Shown piece after piece: positions 1 through 5,075 of a stretch of 5,075 nucleotides of DNA; position 1 is the first letter of the stretch, and the number at the start of each line of letters is the position of its first letter. The notes beneath the pieces were generated by a model. It saw nothing but the letters and a program-made list of their open reading frames with translations, ran no database searches and had not been told where the DNA came from. The position numbers were made by a program, and so were the translations under genes. The stretch covers positions 1-5,075 of the forward strand of contig JAEWGQ010000106.1 in NCBI GenBank assembly GCA_023388235.1, written 5' to 3'. Source of the DNA: Actinomycetes bacterium. GTDB taxonomy: Bacteria; Actinomycetota; Actinomycetes; Actinomycetales; Cellulomonadaceae.

Positions 1-2
1 CG

Positions 3-39
3 GCACCGGCCCCGCCGCGGGTCGCGACGGGGCCGGTGC
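3..39 (-). terminator. Hairpin downstream of the permease gene, likely terminator
   Basis: Bases 3-14 and 28-39 are perfect 12-bp inverted arms (GCACCGGCCCCG against CGGGGCCGGTGC) around a 13-base loop that can itself pair for a few bases. The hairpin starts 18 bases after the permease stop codon, where an intrinsic terminator would sit. The 3' flank on the minus strand lies outside the window, so a U-tract cannot be assessed. Many high-GC actinobacterial terminators lack one. It could also serve a convergent gene to the left. Confidence 0.65.
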
Positions 40-57
40 GCCGGGTGGGGTCGGGGG

Positions 58-1542
58 CTACAGGCCGAGCCAGCCCTTGATGGGCTCGATGAGGAAGTAC
101 GCGACGAACAGCACGGTCGCCACCCACATGAGCGGGTGCACCTGGCGGATCTTGCCCATCGCCGCCTTGATGACGACGAACGAGATGACGCCCGCGCCGA
201 TGCCGACCGTGATCGAGTACGAGAACGGCATGAGCACGATGGTGAGGAACGCGGGGACGGCGACCTCGAAGTTCTTCCAGTCGATGCCGGAGACCTGCAT
301 GACCATGAGGAAGCCGACCACGACGAGCGCCGGGGTCGCGGCCTCGAACGGCACCATGTCGACCAGCGGGGACAGGAACGTCGCCAGCAGGAACGCCAGG
401 CCGGTCGTGACCGAGGCGAGGCCGGTGCGCGCGCCGTCGCCGACGCCGGCGGCGGACTCGACGTACGAGGTGTTCGACGACACCGAGCCGGCGCCACCCG
501 CCGCGGCGGCGAGCGAGTCGACGATGAGGATCTGCTTGGTGCGCGGCGGGTTGCCGCCCTTGTCGAGCAGGCCGGCCTCGCCGCCGACGGCGACCATCGT
601 GCCCATCGTGTCGAAGAAGTCGGCGATCATCACCGAGAACACCAGGAGCACGACGGCGACGATGCCGATCTTCTCGATCGAGCCGAACAGCGAGAACTGG
701 CCGAGCAGCGAGAAGTCGGGGGTCGCGACCACGGAGTCCGGCAGGGCGGGGACGTTCAGCTCCCAGCCGCCCGGGTTGTCGGGCGTCTGGCCGCCGATCT
801 TGCCGACCGCCTCCACGACGATCGCCAGCACGGTGGACGTCACGATCGCGATGAGGATGGCGCCCTTGACCTTGCGGGCCATGAGGATGATCGCGAGGAA
901 CAGGCCCACCACGAAGACGAGCAGCGGCCAGGACCCGAGGGAGCCGCCGATGCCGAGCTCGACGGGCGTGGCCTGGCTGAACGGGATGCGGACGAAGCCC
1001 GAGTCGACGAGGCCGATGAACGCGATGAACAGGCCGATGCCGACGCTGATCGCGGTCTTGAGCTCCATCGGCACGGCCCGGAACACGGCCTCGCGGAAGC
1101 CGGTGAGGACGAGCACCAGGATGATGAGGCCCTCGAGCACGACGATGCCCATCGCGTCGGCCCACGTCATGTCGGGCAGCGCGGCGATGGAGTACGTGAC
1201 GACGGCGTTCAGGCCGAGGCCGGCCGCGAGCGCCAGGGGGAAGTTCGCGACGACGCCCATGAGGATCGACATGACGCCGGCGACCAGGGCGGTGGTGGCC
1301 GCGATCATCGGGATGTTCGGCTCGCTGCCGCCGCCGAGGAACGACCCGGAGCCGTCCTGGACCGTGCCGATGATCAGCGGGTTCAGCACGATGATGTAGC
1401 TCATCGTGAAGAACGTGACGAGGCCGCCGCGGATCTCGGTGCCGATGGTCGACCCGCGCTCGGAGATCTTGAAGAACCGGTCGACCGCGTTCTTCGGCGC
1501 AGGCGGCGCCGACACGGAGGACCCCGTGGAGGTGGAGGACAT
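58..1542 (-). CDS. NCS2-family (AzgA-like) purine/nucleobase permease
   Basis: This 494-residue cytoplasmic-membrane protein probably imports a purine base such as adenine, guanine, hypoxanthine or xanthine with protons. The N-terminal stretch NAVDRFFKISERGSTIGTEI (18-37), followed by a first membrane segment with TFFTMSYIIVLNP (43-55), is typical of the AzgA/PbuG/PurP/GhxP branch of NCS2. Other family signatures are ALAAGLGLNA (104-113), DFFDTMGT (308-315) and SYVESAAGV followed by RTGL (359-375). About 12-14 hydrophobic segments are visible, and the length is normal for the family. The usual Pro in the LAPGMGLNA motif is Ala here. The ATG at 1542 was chosen because family homology begins soon after it. 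The open frame continues to 1740, but that extension is Arg/Pro-rich and crosses the preceding operon's terminator hairpin. No Shine-Dalgarno sequence precedes the ATG, so translation may be leaderless. It appears monocistronic. Substrate specificity cannot be read from the sequence alone. Confidence 0.93.
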   Translation of the reverse strand: MSSTSTGSSVSAPPAPKNAVDRFFKISERGSTIGTEIRGGLVTFFTMSYIIVLNPLIIGTVQDGSGSFLGGGSEPNIPMIAATTALVAGVMSILMGVVANFPLALAAGLGLNAVVTYSIAALPDMTWADAMGIVVLEGLIILVLVLTGFREAVFRAVPMELKTAISVGIGLFIAFIGLVDSGFVRIPFSQATPVELGIGGSLGSWPLLVFVVGLFLAIILMARKVKGAILIAIVTSTVLAIVVEAVGKIGGQTPDNPGGWELNVPALPDSVVATPDFSLLGQFSLFGSIEKIGIVAVVLLVFSVMIADFFDTMGTMVAVGGEAGLLDKGGNPPRTKQILIVDSLAAAAGGAGSVSSNTSYVESAAGVGDGARTGLASVTTGLAFLLATFLSPLVDMVPFEAATPALVVVGFLMVMQVSGIDWKNFEVAVPAFLTIVLMPFSYSITVGIGAGVISFVVIKAAMGKIRQVHPLMWVATVLFVAYFLIEPIKGWLGL

Positions 1543-1554
1543 GCGCGCAGTGTG
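1543..1554 (-). promoter_or_regulatory. Possible leaderless -10 element of the permease gene
   Basis: Read on the minus strand, CACACT (1554-1549) is followed by six bases and then the ATG at 1542. A weak match to the actinobacterial TANNNT -10 box exactly six bases before the start codon is the layout expected of a leaderless transcript, and no Shine-Dalgarno sequence competes with it. No good -35 lies at 17 bases. An alternative weak pair is GTGGAC (1589-1584) with CACGGT (1565-1560), spaced 18 bases, which would give a very short leader. This is inference only. Confidence 0.3.
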
Positions 1555-1588
1555 GCAGAACCGTGTGCGCGCGGGCGGCGGGTGTCCA

Positions 1589-1605
1589 CGGCACGTCACG
1601 TGCCG
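1589..1605. promoter_or_regulatory. Perfect inverted repeat upstream of the permease, candidate operator
   Basis: CGGCACGTCACGTGCCG is an inverted repeat with 8-bp arms and one central base, lying about 47 bases upstream of the permease start. A 17-bp near-palindrome of this kind is the size of site bound by dimeric helix-turn-helix repressors. It abuts the possible -35-like GTGGAC. It is separate from the neighbouring terminator hairpin at 1619-1646. The cognate regulator is unknown, and chance palindromes are fairly common in DNA this rich in GC. Confidence 0.4.
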
Positions 1606-1618
1606 GAAACACGCCGCT

Positions 1619-1646
1619 CTCCCGGGCCGGGACGCCGGCCCGGGAG
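1619..1646 (-). terminator. Strong GC hairpin ending the chemotaxis operon
   Basis: Bases 1619-1630 (CTCCCGGGCCGG) and 1635-1646 form a perfect 12-bp stem with a 4-base loop, GACG. The hairpin starts six bases after the stop codon of the last chemotaxis gene and lies upstream of the permease promoter region. On the minus strand the following bases are AGAGCGGCGTGTTT, so there is no immediate U-tract, only a short T run about 12 bases on. A stem this strong directly after a stop codon still makes termination the best explanation. Confidence 0.75.
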
Positions 1647-1652
1647 GGGGGC

Positions 1653-2141
1653 TCAGACCACCAGCACCGACGCGTGCCCGCGCCCGTACCCGGCGACCTC
1701 GACCTCCAGGTCCAGCCGCCGCACGTACGCCAGCACCCACTGCGCCACGTCCGAGGGCAGGGGCTCGCGCGGCGCGTAGACGCCGTCGAGCTTGAGGTGC
1801 GGGGCGTCGCCGACGTTGAACAGGGCGGCGGTGACGTTGAGGATCTCGGCGGCGTTCTCGGCCAGCGCGGAGGGCAGCTGCTCCTCCTCGACGGCCGTCT
1901 GCGCGGTGCGTGCGGGGACCAGCGCGATGGCGGCGCCGAGGTGCGCCGCGAGCGGCAGGTCGAACAGCACGAGGGCCTTGAGGGCCAGCAGCCGGTCCAC
2001 GTACACGCCGACCTGGGCGCCGCCGTTCAGCACGGGGTCGACCATCGGGCCGCCGGTGGTGACGGTGATCTCCCGGCCGATCAGGCCCTCCCAGAGCTCG
2101 CGGACCTCGAGCGCCGCGGGCAGCGGCGTCTGGGCGCTCAC
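1653..2141 (-). CDS. Chemotaxis-operon protein, possible divergent CheX/CheC-like CheY-P phosphatase
   Basis: I do not recognise this 162-residue protein by name. It is soluble, with no signal peptide or membrane segment. Its central part resembles the layout of the CheX in the same operon (2574-3026). Strand-like hydrophobic stretches (about 42-60 and 70-76) lead into a helix, SALAENAAEILNVTAALFN (91-109), containing ExxN at Glu99 and Asn102. CheC/CheX phosphatases carry ExxN on such a helix, and in the neighbouring CheX it is Glu94 and Asn97. The Gly-Gly that follows in CheX is missing, and overall identity looks very low. The start is GTG at 2141, overlapping the preceding cheY stop as GTGA. 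No good Shine-Dalgarno sequence is seen, so translational coupling is likely. It is the last gene before the terminator hairpin. Being a CheX-type phosphatase or a CheY-binding protein is inference; membership of the chemotaxis operon is well supported. Confidence 0.85.
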   Translation of the reverse strand: MSAQTPLPAALEVRELWEGLIGREITVTTGGPMVDPVLNGGAQVGVYVDRLLALKALVLFDLPLAAHLGAAIALVPARTAQTAVEEEQLPSALAENAAEILNVTAALFNVGDAPHLKLDGVYAPREPLPSDVAQWVLAYVRRLDLEVEVAGYGRGHASVLVV

Positions 2142-2500
2142 GCGAGCACCGGCTCGATGGCGTCGCGGAACGTGTCCGCGGTGAACGGCTTCGCGATGAG
2201 GAACAGCGCGCCGGCCTCGTCCGCGAGGGTCCGCATCTCGTCGGAGCCCTCCGAGGTCACGAAGCCGAACGGGGTGCTGAACCCCTCGGCGCGCAGCCGG
2301 CGCAGGAACTCGATGCCGGTGAGGTTCGGCATGTTCCAGTCCGACAGCACGACGTCCGGTTCGTCCGCGCGCACGGCCTCCAGGGCCTCCTGGCCGTCGG
2401 ACGCCTCGCGGACCTCCCAGTCGTAGCCGGCCTGGCGCAGCGTGCGGATCACGATCTGCCGCATGACGCGGCTGTCGTCGGCGATGAGCACGCGGATCAT
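2138..2500 (-). CDS. cheY: Single-domain response regulator, CheY type (second copy)
   Basis: This is a 120-residue stand-alone receiver domain, the size of CheY, with no output domain. It should accept phosphate from CheA and signal to the flagellar switch, or act as a phosphate sink. The acid pair is Asp8-Asp9 in VLIADDS, the phospho-acceptor is Asp54 in SDWNMP, the switch Thr is Thr82 in VTSE, and the conserved Lys is Lys104 in AKPF. The position matching E. coli Tyr106 is Leu101, unlike the Tyr in the other receiver of this operon. The ATG at 2500 is preferred: AAGGGA ends 10 bases before it, but only one base before the alternative GTG at 2509, which would add three residues (MTS). It follows cheX after a 73-base gap and overlaps the next gene by four bases. 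Which of the two receivers acts on the motor cannot be told from sequence. Confidence 0.93.
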   Translation of the reverse strand: MIRVLIADDSRVMRQIVIRTLRQAGYDWEVREASDGQEALEAVRADEPDVVLSDWNMPNLTGIEFLRRLRAEGFSTPFGFVTSEGSDEMRTLADEAGALFLIAKPFTADTFRDAIEPVLA

Positions 2501-2509
2501 GCTCGTCAC

Positions 2510-2517
2510 TTCCCTTC
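2510..2517 (-). promoter_or_regulatory. Ribosome binding site deciding the second cheY start
   Basis: On the minus strand this reads GAAGGGAA. Its AAGGGA core ends 10 bases before the ATG at 2500 but only one base before the in-frame GTG at 2509. The GTG would be too close for normal initiation, so the ATG is favoured. Confidence 0.5.
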
Positions 2518-2529
2518 GGGTGTGCGGGT

Positions 2530-2547
2530 CCGCGGCCGGGGCCGCGG
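2530..2547. repeat. GC-rich palindrome in the cheX-cheY gap
   Basis: CCGCGGCC (2530-2537) and GGCCGCGG (2540-2547) form a perfect 8-bp inverted repeat around two bases, realistically a 7-bp stem with a 4-base loop. It sits in the only real intergenic gap of the chemotaxis operon (2501-2573). No -10/-35-like sequence is visible in that gap. It could be an RNA-processing or partial-termination hairpin, a protein site, or a chance palindrome in GC-rich DNA. Confidence 0.45.
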
Positions 2548-2573
2548 GAGGGCGGTGCTCGCGGTGGGCCGGC

Positions 2574-3026
2574 TCAGGAGAGCCAGACCACCACGACGAT
2601 CGGGCGGCCGTGCCAGTCGAGCCGCAGCTCGTGCGCGAGGGCCGTGCCGGGCAGGTCCGGCAGCGCGGGGGCGACCTGCGGCAGCCCCAGGGTGCCGGGG
2701 TGCGGCAGCAGCGCCTTGACGTTGCCGCCGACGACGTTGGCGACCTCGCCGAAGGCGTCGACCAGGTCCTCGGGGCCGACGGGCTCGTCCGCGCCCATGC
2801 CGAGCAGGGCGCGGGTCAGGGCGTGCGCGGTCGCGGTGTCGGTGCGCACGGCGGCGCCGCCCGCGACGTCCCCGTGCATCTCGACCCACGCGACGAGCGG
2901 CTCGACGGAGGCCGGGACCTCGCCCTCCCAGGGCAGCAGGTGGCCGGGCTCGCCGTCGACCATCGCGGCGAACACCTCCTCGGCGATCGCGTAGACCTGG
3001 TCGTGCGCGACGGTGGCGGCGGTCAT
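2574..3026 (-). CDS. cheX: CheX-type CheY-P phosphatase
   Basis: This is a 150-residue cytoplasmic protein of the CheC/CheX/FliY phosphatase superfamily. CheX binds phosphorylated CheY and inserts acid and amide side chains to hydrolyse the aspartyl phosphate, ending the signal. The diagnostic helix is DLVDAFGEVANVVGGNVKAL (87-106), which has the D-xxx-E-xx-N-xx-GGN pattern with Asp90, Glu94 and Asn97. Only one such motif is present, as in CheX; CheC usually has two. The length is normal for CheX. The ATG at 3026 overlaps the upstream cheY stop as ATGA, with a strong GAGGAG ribosome site five bases before it. It lies directly after one cheY and 73 bases before another, as expected for a protein acting on their products. 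Actinobacteria lack CheZ, so CheX is a plausible main phosphatase here. Confidence 0.9.
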   Translation of the reverse strand: MTAATVAHDQVYAIAEEVFAAMVDGEPGHLLPWEGEVPASVEPLVAWVEMHGDVAGGAAVRTDTATAHALTRALLGMGADEPVGPEDLVDAFGEVANVVGGNVKALLPHPGTLGLPQVAPALPDLPGTALAHELRLDWHGRPIVVVVWLS

Positions 3027-3406
3027 GCGAGCTCCTCGGCAGGGACGAGCCCGAGCAGGTCGAGCTTGTCGCGGATGGCGTCCGTCGTGAACGGCTTGAT
3101 CAGGTACTCGTGGGCGCCGGCCGCGAGCGCGCGGACGATCTGCCCGTGCTCGCTCTCGGTGGTGACCATCATCAGCGTGATGCCCCGCCAGGCCGGGTTG
3201 GCGCGCACGCGGGTGACGAACGTCAGGCCGTCCATCACGGGCATGTTCCAGTCGATGCAGGCGAGGTCGACCTCGTCCCCGGACTCGAGGACGTCGAGGG
3301 CCTCCTGGCCGTCTCCCGCCTGCACGGTGGAGAACCCGAGGTCCTCCAGGGCGCCCGCGACGATGCGCCGCATCGTCCGGGAGTCGTCGATGACCAGGGC
3401 TCTCAT
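3023..3406 (-). CDS. cheY: Single-domain response regulator, CheY type (first copy)
   Basis: This is a 127-residue stand-alone receiver that likely carries the CheA phosphate to the flagellar motor switch. Asp7-Asp8 (VIDDS), phospho-acceptor Asp52 (IDWNMP), Thr82 (VTTE) and Lys104 (LIKPF) match E. coli Asp12/13, Asp57, Thr87 and Lys109 with identical spacing from Asp8 onward. Tyr101 matches the signalling residue Tyr106, so this copy is the more canonical CheY of the two. The start is ATG at 3406, overlapping the cheR stop as ATGA, with AAGGAG seven bases before it. The open frame runs further upstream, but that part is an Arg/Pro-rich reading of cheR in another frame. It is translationally coupled to cheR before it and cheX after it. 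Confidence 0.95.
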   Translation of the reverse strand: MRALVIDDSRTMRRIVAGALEDLGFSTVQAGDGQEALDVLESGDEVDLACIDWNMPVMDGLTFVTRVRANPAWRGITLMMVTTESEHGQIVRALAAGAHEYLIKPFTTDAIRDKLDLLGLVPAEELA

Positions 3407-4374
3407 CGGGTCACTCCTTGGGGGAAGGCCGGGCCGGCGGGTCCGGCCGGCCGCAGTCGGGTGGTCGGCGGGGTGGCGGCGGCCGGTGCGGTGACCGGCC
3501 GTCCGAAGGGGGTGGTCGCCGCGGCGGCCCGGGGTGCGGGCCGGGGGTGCGGCACGAGGCCGGCGTGCACGGGCCGGTACACGGAGCCGCGCTCGACGGG
3601 CACGCGCTCCCAGTCGCCGTCGACCCCGATCGTGGTCTCGGCGGCGCCCAGCACCAGGAAGCCCCCGGGCTTGAGCACGCGGTGCACGCGGGACAGGATC
3701 GAGCGCTTCGTCGCGAGGTCGAAGTAGATGAGGACGTTGCGCAGGAACACGAGGTCGAACGGCCCGGCCGGCGGCAGGTCCAGCAGGTTGTGCTTCTGGA
3801 ACGTCACGGAGCGGCGCAGCGCCTCGGAGATCTGCCAGTCCGTGCCGGAGCGCTGGAAGTGCCGCACGAGCATGGGGGCGGGCAGGCCGCGGTTGACCTC
3901 GAGCTGCGAGTACCGGCCGGAGCGGGCCTGGGCCAGCACCTGGTCGGACAGGTCGGTGGCCGTGATGTCCACGCGCACGCCGGGGCCGAGCACGTCGGCC
4001 AGGGTCATGGCGATGGAGTACGGCTCCTGGCCGGTGGAGCAGGCCGCGGACCACACCCGCACGGAGTCGAGCACCGGGCGGTCGGCGCGCAGGGCGGGCA
4101 CGACGTGGGTGCGCAGCGCGCTGAACGGGGTGGCGTCGCGGAACCACGACGTCTCGTTCGTGGTGAGCGCCTCGACGATCGCCGCGAGGTCGGCCTCGCG
4201 GCCGCGGGCCCGCACCTCGCGCACGTAGGCGTCGACGCCGGGGTGGCCGCCGTCGCGGGCGAGCGGCAGGAGCCGGCTCTCGACGAGGTACTCCTTGCCG
4301 GCCTCGAGCTGGATCGCGCTGCGGCGCCGCACGACGTCGGCGACGAACGCGAAGGTGTCCTGGGTCAGGCTCAC
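3403..4374 (-). CDS. cheR: Chemotaxis protein methyltransferase CheR
   Basis: CheR transfers methyl groups from S-adenosylmethionine to glutamates on chemoreceptors in the cytoplasm, which drives adaptation. The 323-residue product has the all-helical N-terminal domain (about 1-70), TNETSWFRD (72-80), the SAM-binding WSAACSTGQEPYS (108-120), an acidic residue after the second strand in ATDLSD (139-144), and FLRNVLIYFD (210-219). Residues about 275-323 form a Pro/Ala/Thr-rich tail beyond the E. coli-type end point; it looks disordered and its role is unknown. The start is GTG at 4374, overlapping the cheB stop as GTGA, with a GGAGG ribosome site six bases upstream. The frame remains open above this start, but only as Arg-rich shadow of cheB. 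It is the partner and antagonist of CheB, encoded directly before it. Confidence 0.96.
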   Translation of the reverse strand: MSLTQDTFAFVADVVRRRSAIQLEAGKEYLVESRLLPLARDGGHPGVDAYVREVRARGREADLAAIVEALTTNETSWFRDATPFSALRTHVVPALRADRPVLDSVRVWSAACSTGQEPYSIAMTLADVLGPGVRVDITATDLSDQVLAQARSGRYSQLEVNRGLPAPMLVRHFQRSGTDWQISEALRRSVTFQKHNLLDLPPAGPFDLVFLRNVLIYFDLATKRSILSRVHRVLKPGGFLVLGAAETTIGVDGDWERVPVERGSVYRPVHAGLVPHPRPAPRAAAATTPFGRPVTAPAAATPPTTRLRPAGPAGPAFPQGVTR

Positions 4375-5075
4375 GGCCGACCTCCGATCGGGACGGCGGG
4401 GGCGGCCCCCGAGCGGGCGAGGACGGCCTCGACCGCGGGGGCGACCTCCCGCAGGGGCAGGACGCGGTGGGCGAGCCCGGCGGTGGCGACAGCCCCGGGC
4501 ATGCCCCAGACGACGCTCGTGGGCTCGTCCTGGACGATGACGGTGCCGCCGGCGGCGACCACGTCCTCGCACCCGGTGCGGCCGTCGGCCCCCATGCCGG
4601 TGAGCACCAGCGCGAGGAGCCGGCCGCCGAGCTCGCGGACGGCGGAGCGGAACAGCACGTCCACCGCGGGGCGGCAGAAGTTCACCGGCGGGCCGTCGGT
4701 GAGGACGGTGCGCAGGGTCCCGGCGGACCGGGAGAGCTCCAGGTGGTGGTCGCCGGCGGCGACGTAGATCGTGCCGGGACGCAGCGCCTCGCCCTCGGAG
4801 GCCTCGACCACCGTGGCGGGGCCGAGGCGGTCGAGCCGCGTGGCGAGCTGCCGGGTGAACACCGGCGGCATGTGCTGCACGATCAGCACGGGCACCGGCG
4901 GGGGCGCCGAGAGCGCGCCGATCACGGTGGACAGCGCCTCCGGCCCGCCGGTGGACGAGCCGATGACGACGGCGCTGACCGGGTGCGGTGCCGGCGCGGG
5001 CCGGGTCACCACGGGCCGGCGTGCGCCCGCCGGGACGGCGGCCGGTCCGGCGGCGGCCCGCGCGGGGGCGGCACC
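4371..5075 (-). CDS. cheB: Chemotaxis response regulator protein-glutamate methylesterase CheB (5' end outside window)
   Basis: CheB removes methyl groups from, and deamidates, chemoreceptor glutamine/glutamate sites. The visible 234 residues are the C-terminal methylesterase domain plus part of the linker. The catalytic triad is present: Ser in VVIGSSTGG (codon 4953-4955), His in IVQHMPPVFT (codon 4872-4874) and Asp in LTGMGADG (codon 4584-4586). RPAVDVLF (near 4665), used in substrate recognition, is also recognisable. The frame stays open to 5075 through an Ala/Pro-rich stretch typical of the flexible linker to an N-terminal receiver domain, which should lie beyond the window. I therefore mark the gene as partial rather than starting it at the GTG at 5012, which has no ribosome site and would leave no receiver. 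A stand-alone esterase is possible but less likely. It overlaps cheR by four bases. Confidence 0.93.
   Translation of the reverse strand, partial: GAAPARAAAGPAAVPAGARRPVVTRPAPAPHPVSAVVIGSSTGGPEALSTVIGALSAPPPVPVLIVQHMPPVFTRQLATRLDRLGPATVVEASEGEALRPGTIYVAAGDHHLELSRSAGTLRTVLTDGPPVNFCRPAVDVLFRSAVRELGGRLLALVLTGMGADGRTGCEDVVAAGGTVIVQDEPTSVVWGMPGAVATAGLAHRVLPLREVAPAVEAVLARSGAAPAVPIGGRP

Noticed and set aside
77..1399. Plus-strand 440-codon open frame within the permease
   Set aside because: Low-complexity Thr/Ser/Pro/Met composition and full overlap with a confidently assigned membrane protein.
1543..1652. Possible purine riboswitch upstream of the permease
   Set aside because: The region is only about 110 bases, is largely occupied by the operon terminator and the inverted repeat, and shows no conserved purine-aptamer core. 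The likely promoter leaves little or no leader.
1543..1740. N-terminal extension of the permease up to 1740
   Set aside because: The extra 66 residues are Arg/Pro-rich, lack family homology, and would run through the terminator hairpin and into the preceding gene.
136..1779. Long plus-strand open frame (547 codons) antisense to the permease
   Set aside because: Dominated by Asp, Glu, Arg, His and Gly with no recognisable domain. This is the usual antisense shadow of a GC-rich gene, and the minus strand has clear family motifs here.
2506..2889. Arg-rich minus-strand open frame overlapping cheX
   Set aside because: Highly biased Arg/Pro/Ala composition, and in a different frame from the CheX motif. 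A shadow frame.
2328..3252. Shared short identical stretches between the two cheY genes
   Set aside because: About 13-base matches encode the conserved DWNMP and GQEAL motifs. Overall the proteins are well diverged, so this is shared motif coding, not a recent repeat or recombination tract.
3407..4147. N-terminal extension of the first cheY, giving a 374-residue protein
   Set aside because: The extension is an Arg/Pro-rich out-of-frame reading of cheR. The ATG at 3406 has a strong AAGGAG ribosome site and gives a normal-length CheY.
3418..4767. Plus-strand 449-codon open frame across cheR and cheB
   Set aside because: Gly/Arg/Val/His-rich shadow with no domain. It spans two well-supported opposing genes and has no sensible ribosome site context.

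Overview
The window comes from a very GC-rich genome. Almost every third codon position is G or C, GTG starts are common, and one gene looks leaderless. This fits a motile high-GC actinobacterium, perhaps of the Cellulomonas/Micrococcales type. That placement is inferred from composition and gene content only; no marker gene is present to fix it.

All seven genes I accept lie on the minus strand, so transcription runs from high to low coordinates. From 5075 down to about 1619 lies the distal part of a chemotaxis operon: cheB (5' part, with the receiver domain, outside the window), cheR, a cheY-type receiver, cheX, a second cheY-type receiver, and a 162-residue protein that looks like a divergent CheX/CheC-type protein. 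Four of the five junctions are 4-base stop/start overlaps (GTGA or ATGA). The exception is a 73-base gap between cheX and the second cheY, which holds a GC-rich palindrome. A strong 12-bp hairpin just after the last gene probably ends the operon.

After a gap of about 110 bases lies a monocistronic gene for an NCS2-family (AzgA-like) purine/nucleobase permease. Its upstream region holds a perfect 8-bp-arm inverted repeat and a possible leaderless promoter. A second 12-bp hairpin follows its stop codon at the window edge.

The chemotaxis genes cover the adaptation and signal-termination half of the pathway. CheR and CheB methylate and demethylate receptors. The two single-domain receivers accept phosphate from CheA, which is not in the window. 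CheX, and perhaps the last gene, remove phosphate from CheY-P. CheA, CheW and receptors are expected upstream, beyond 5075. The permease seems functionally unrelated.

I see no mobile element, tRNA/rRNA, CRISPR or riboswitch. The window is mostly ordinary. The least described part is the putative second phosphatase-like protein paired with the second CheY.
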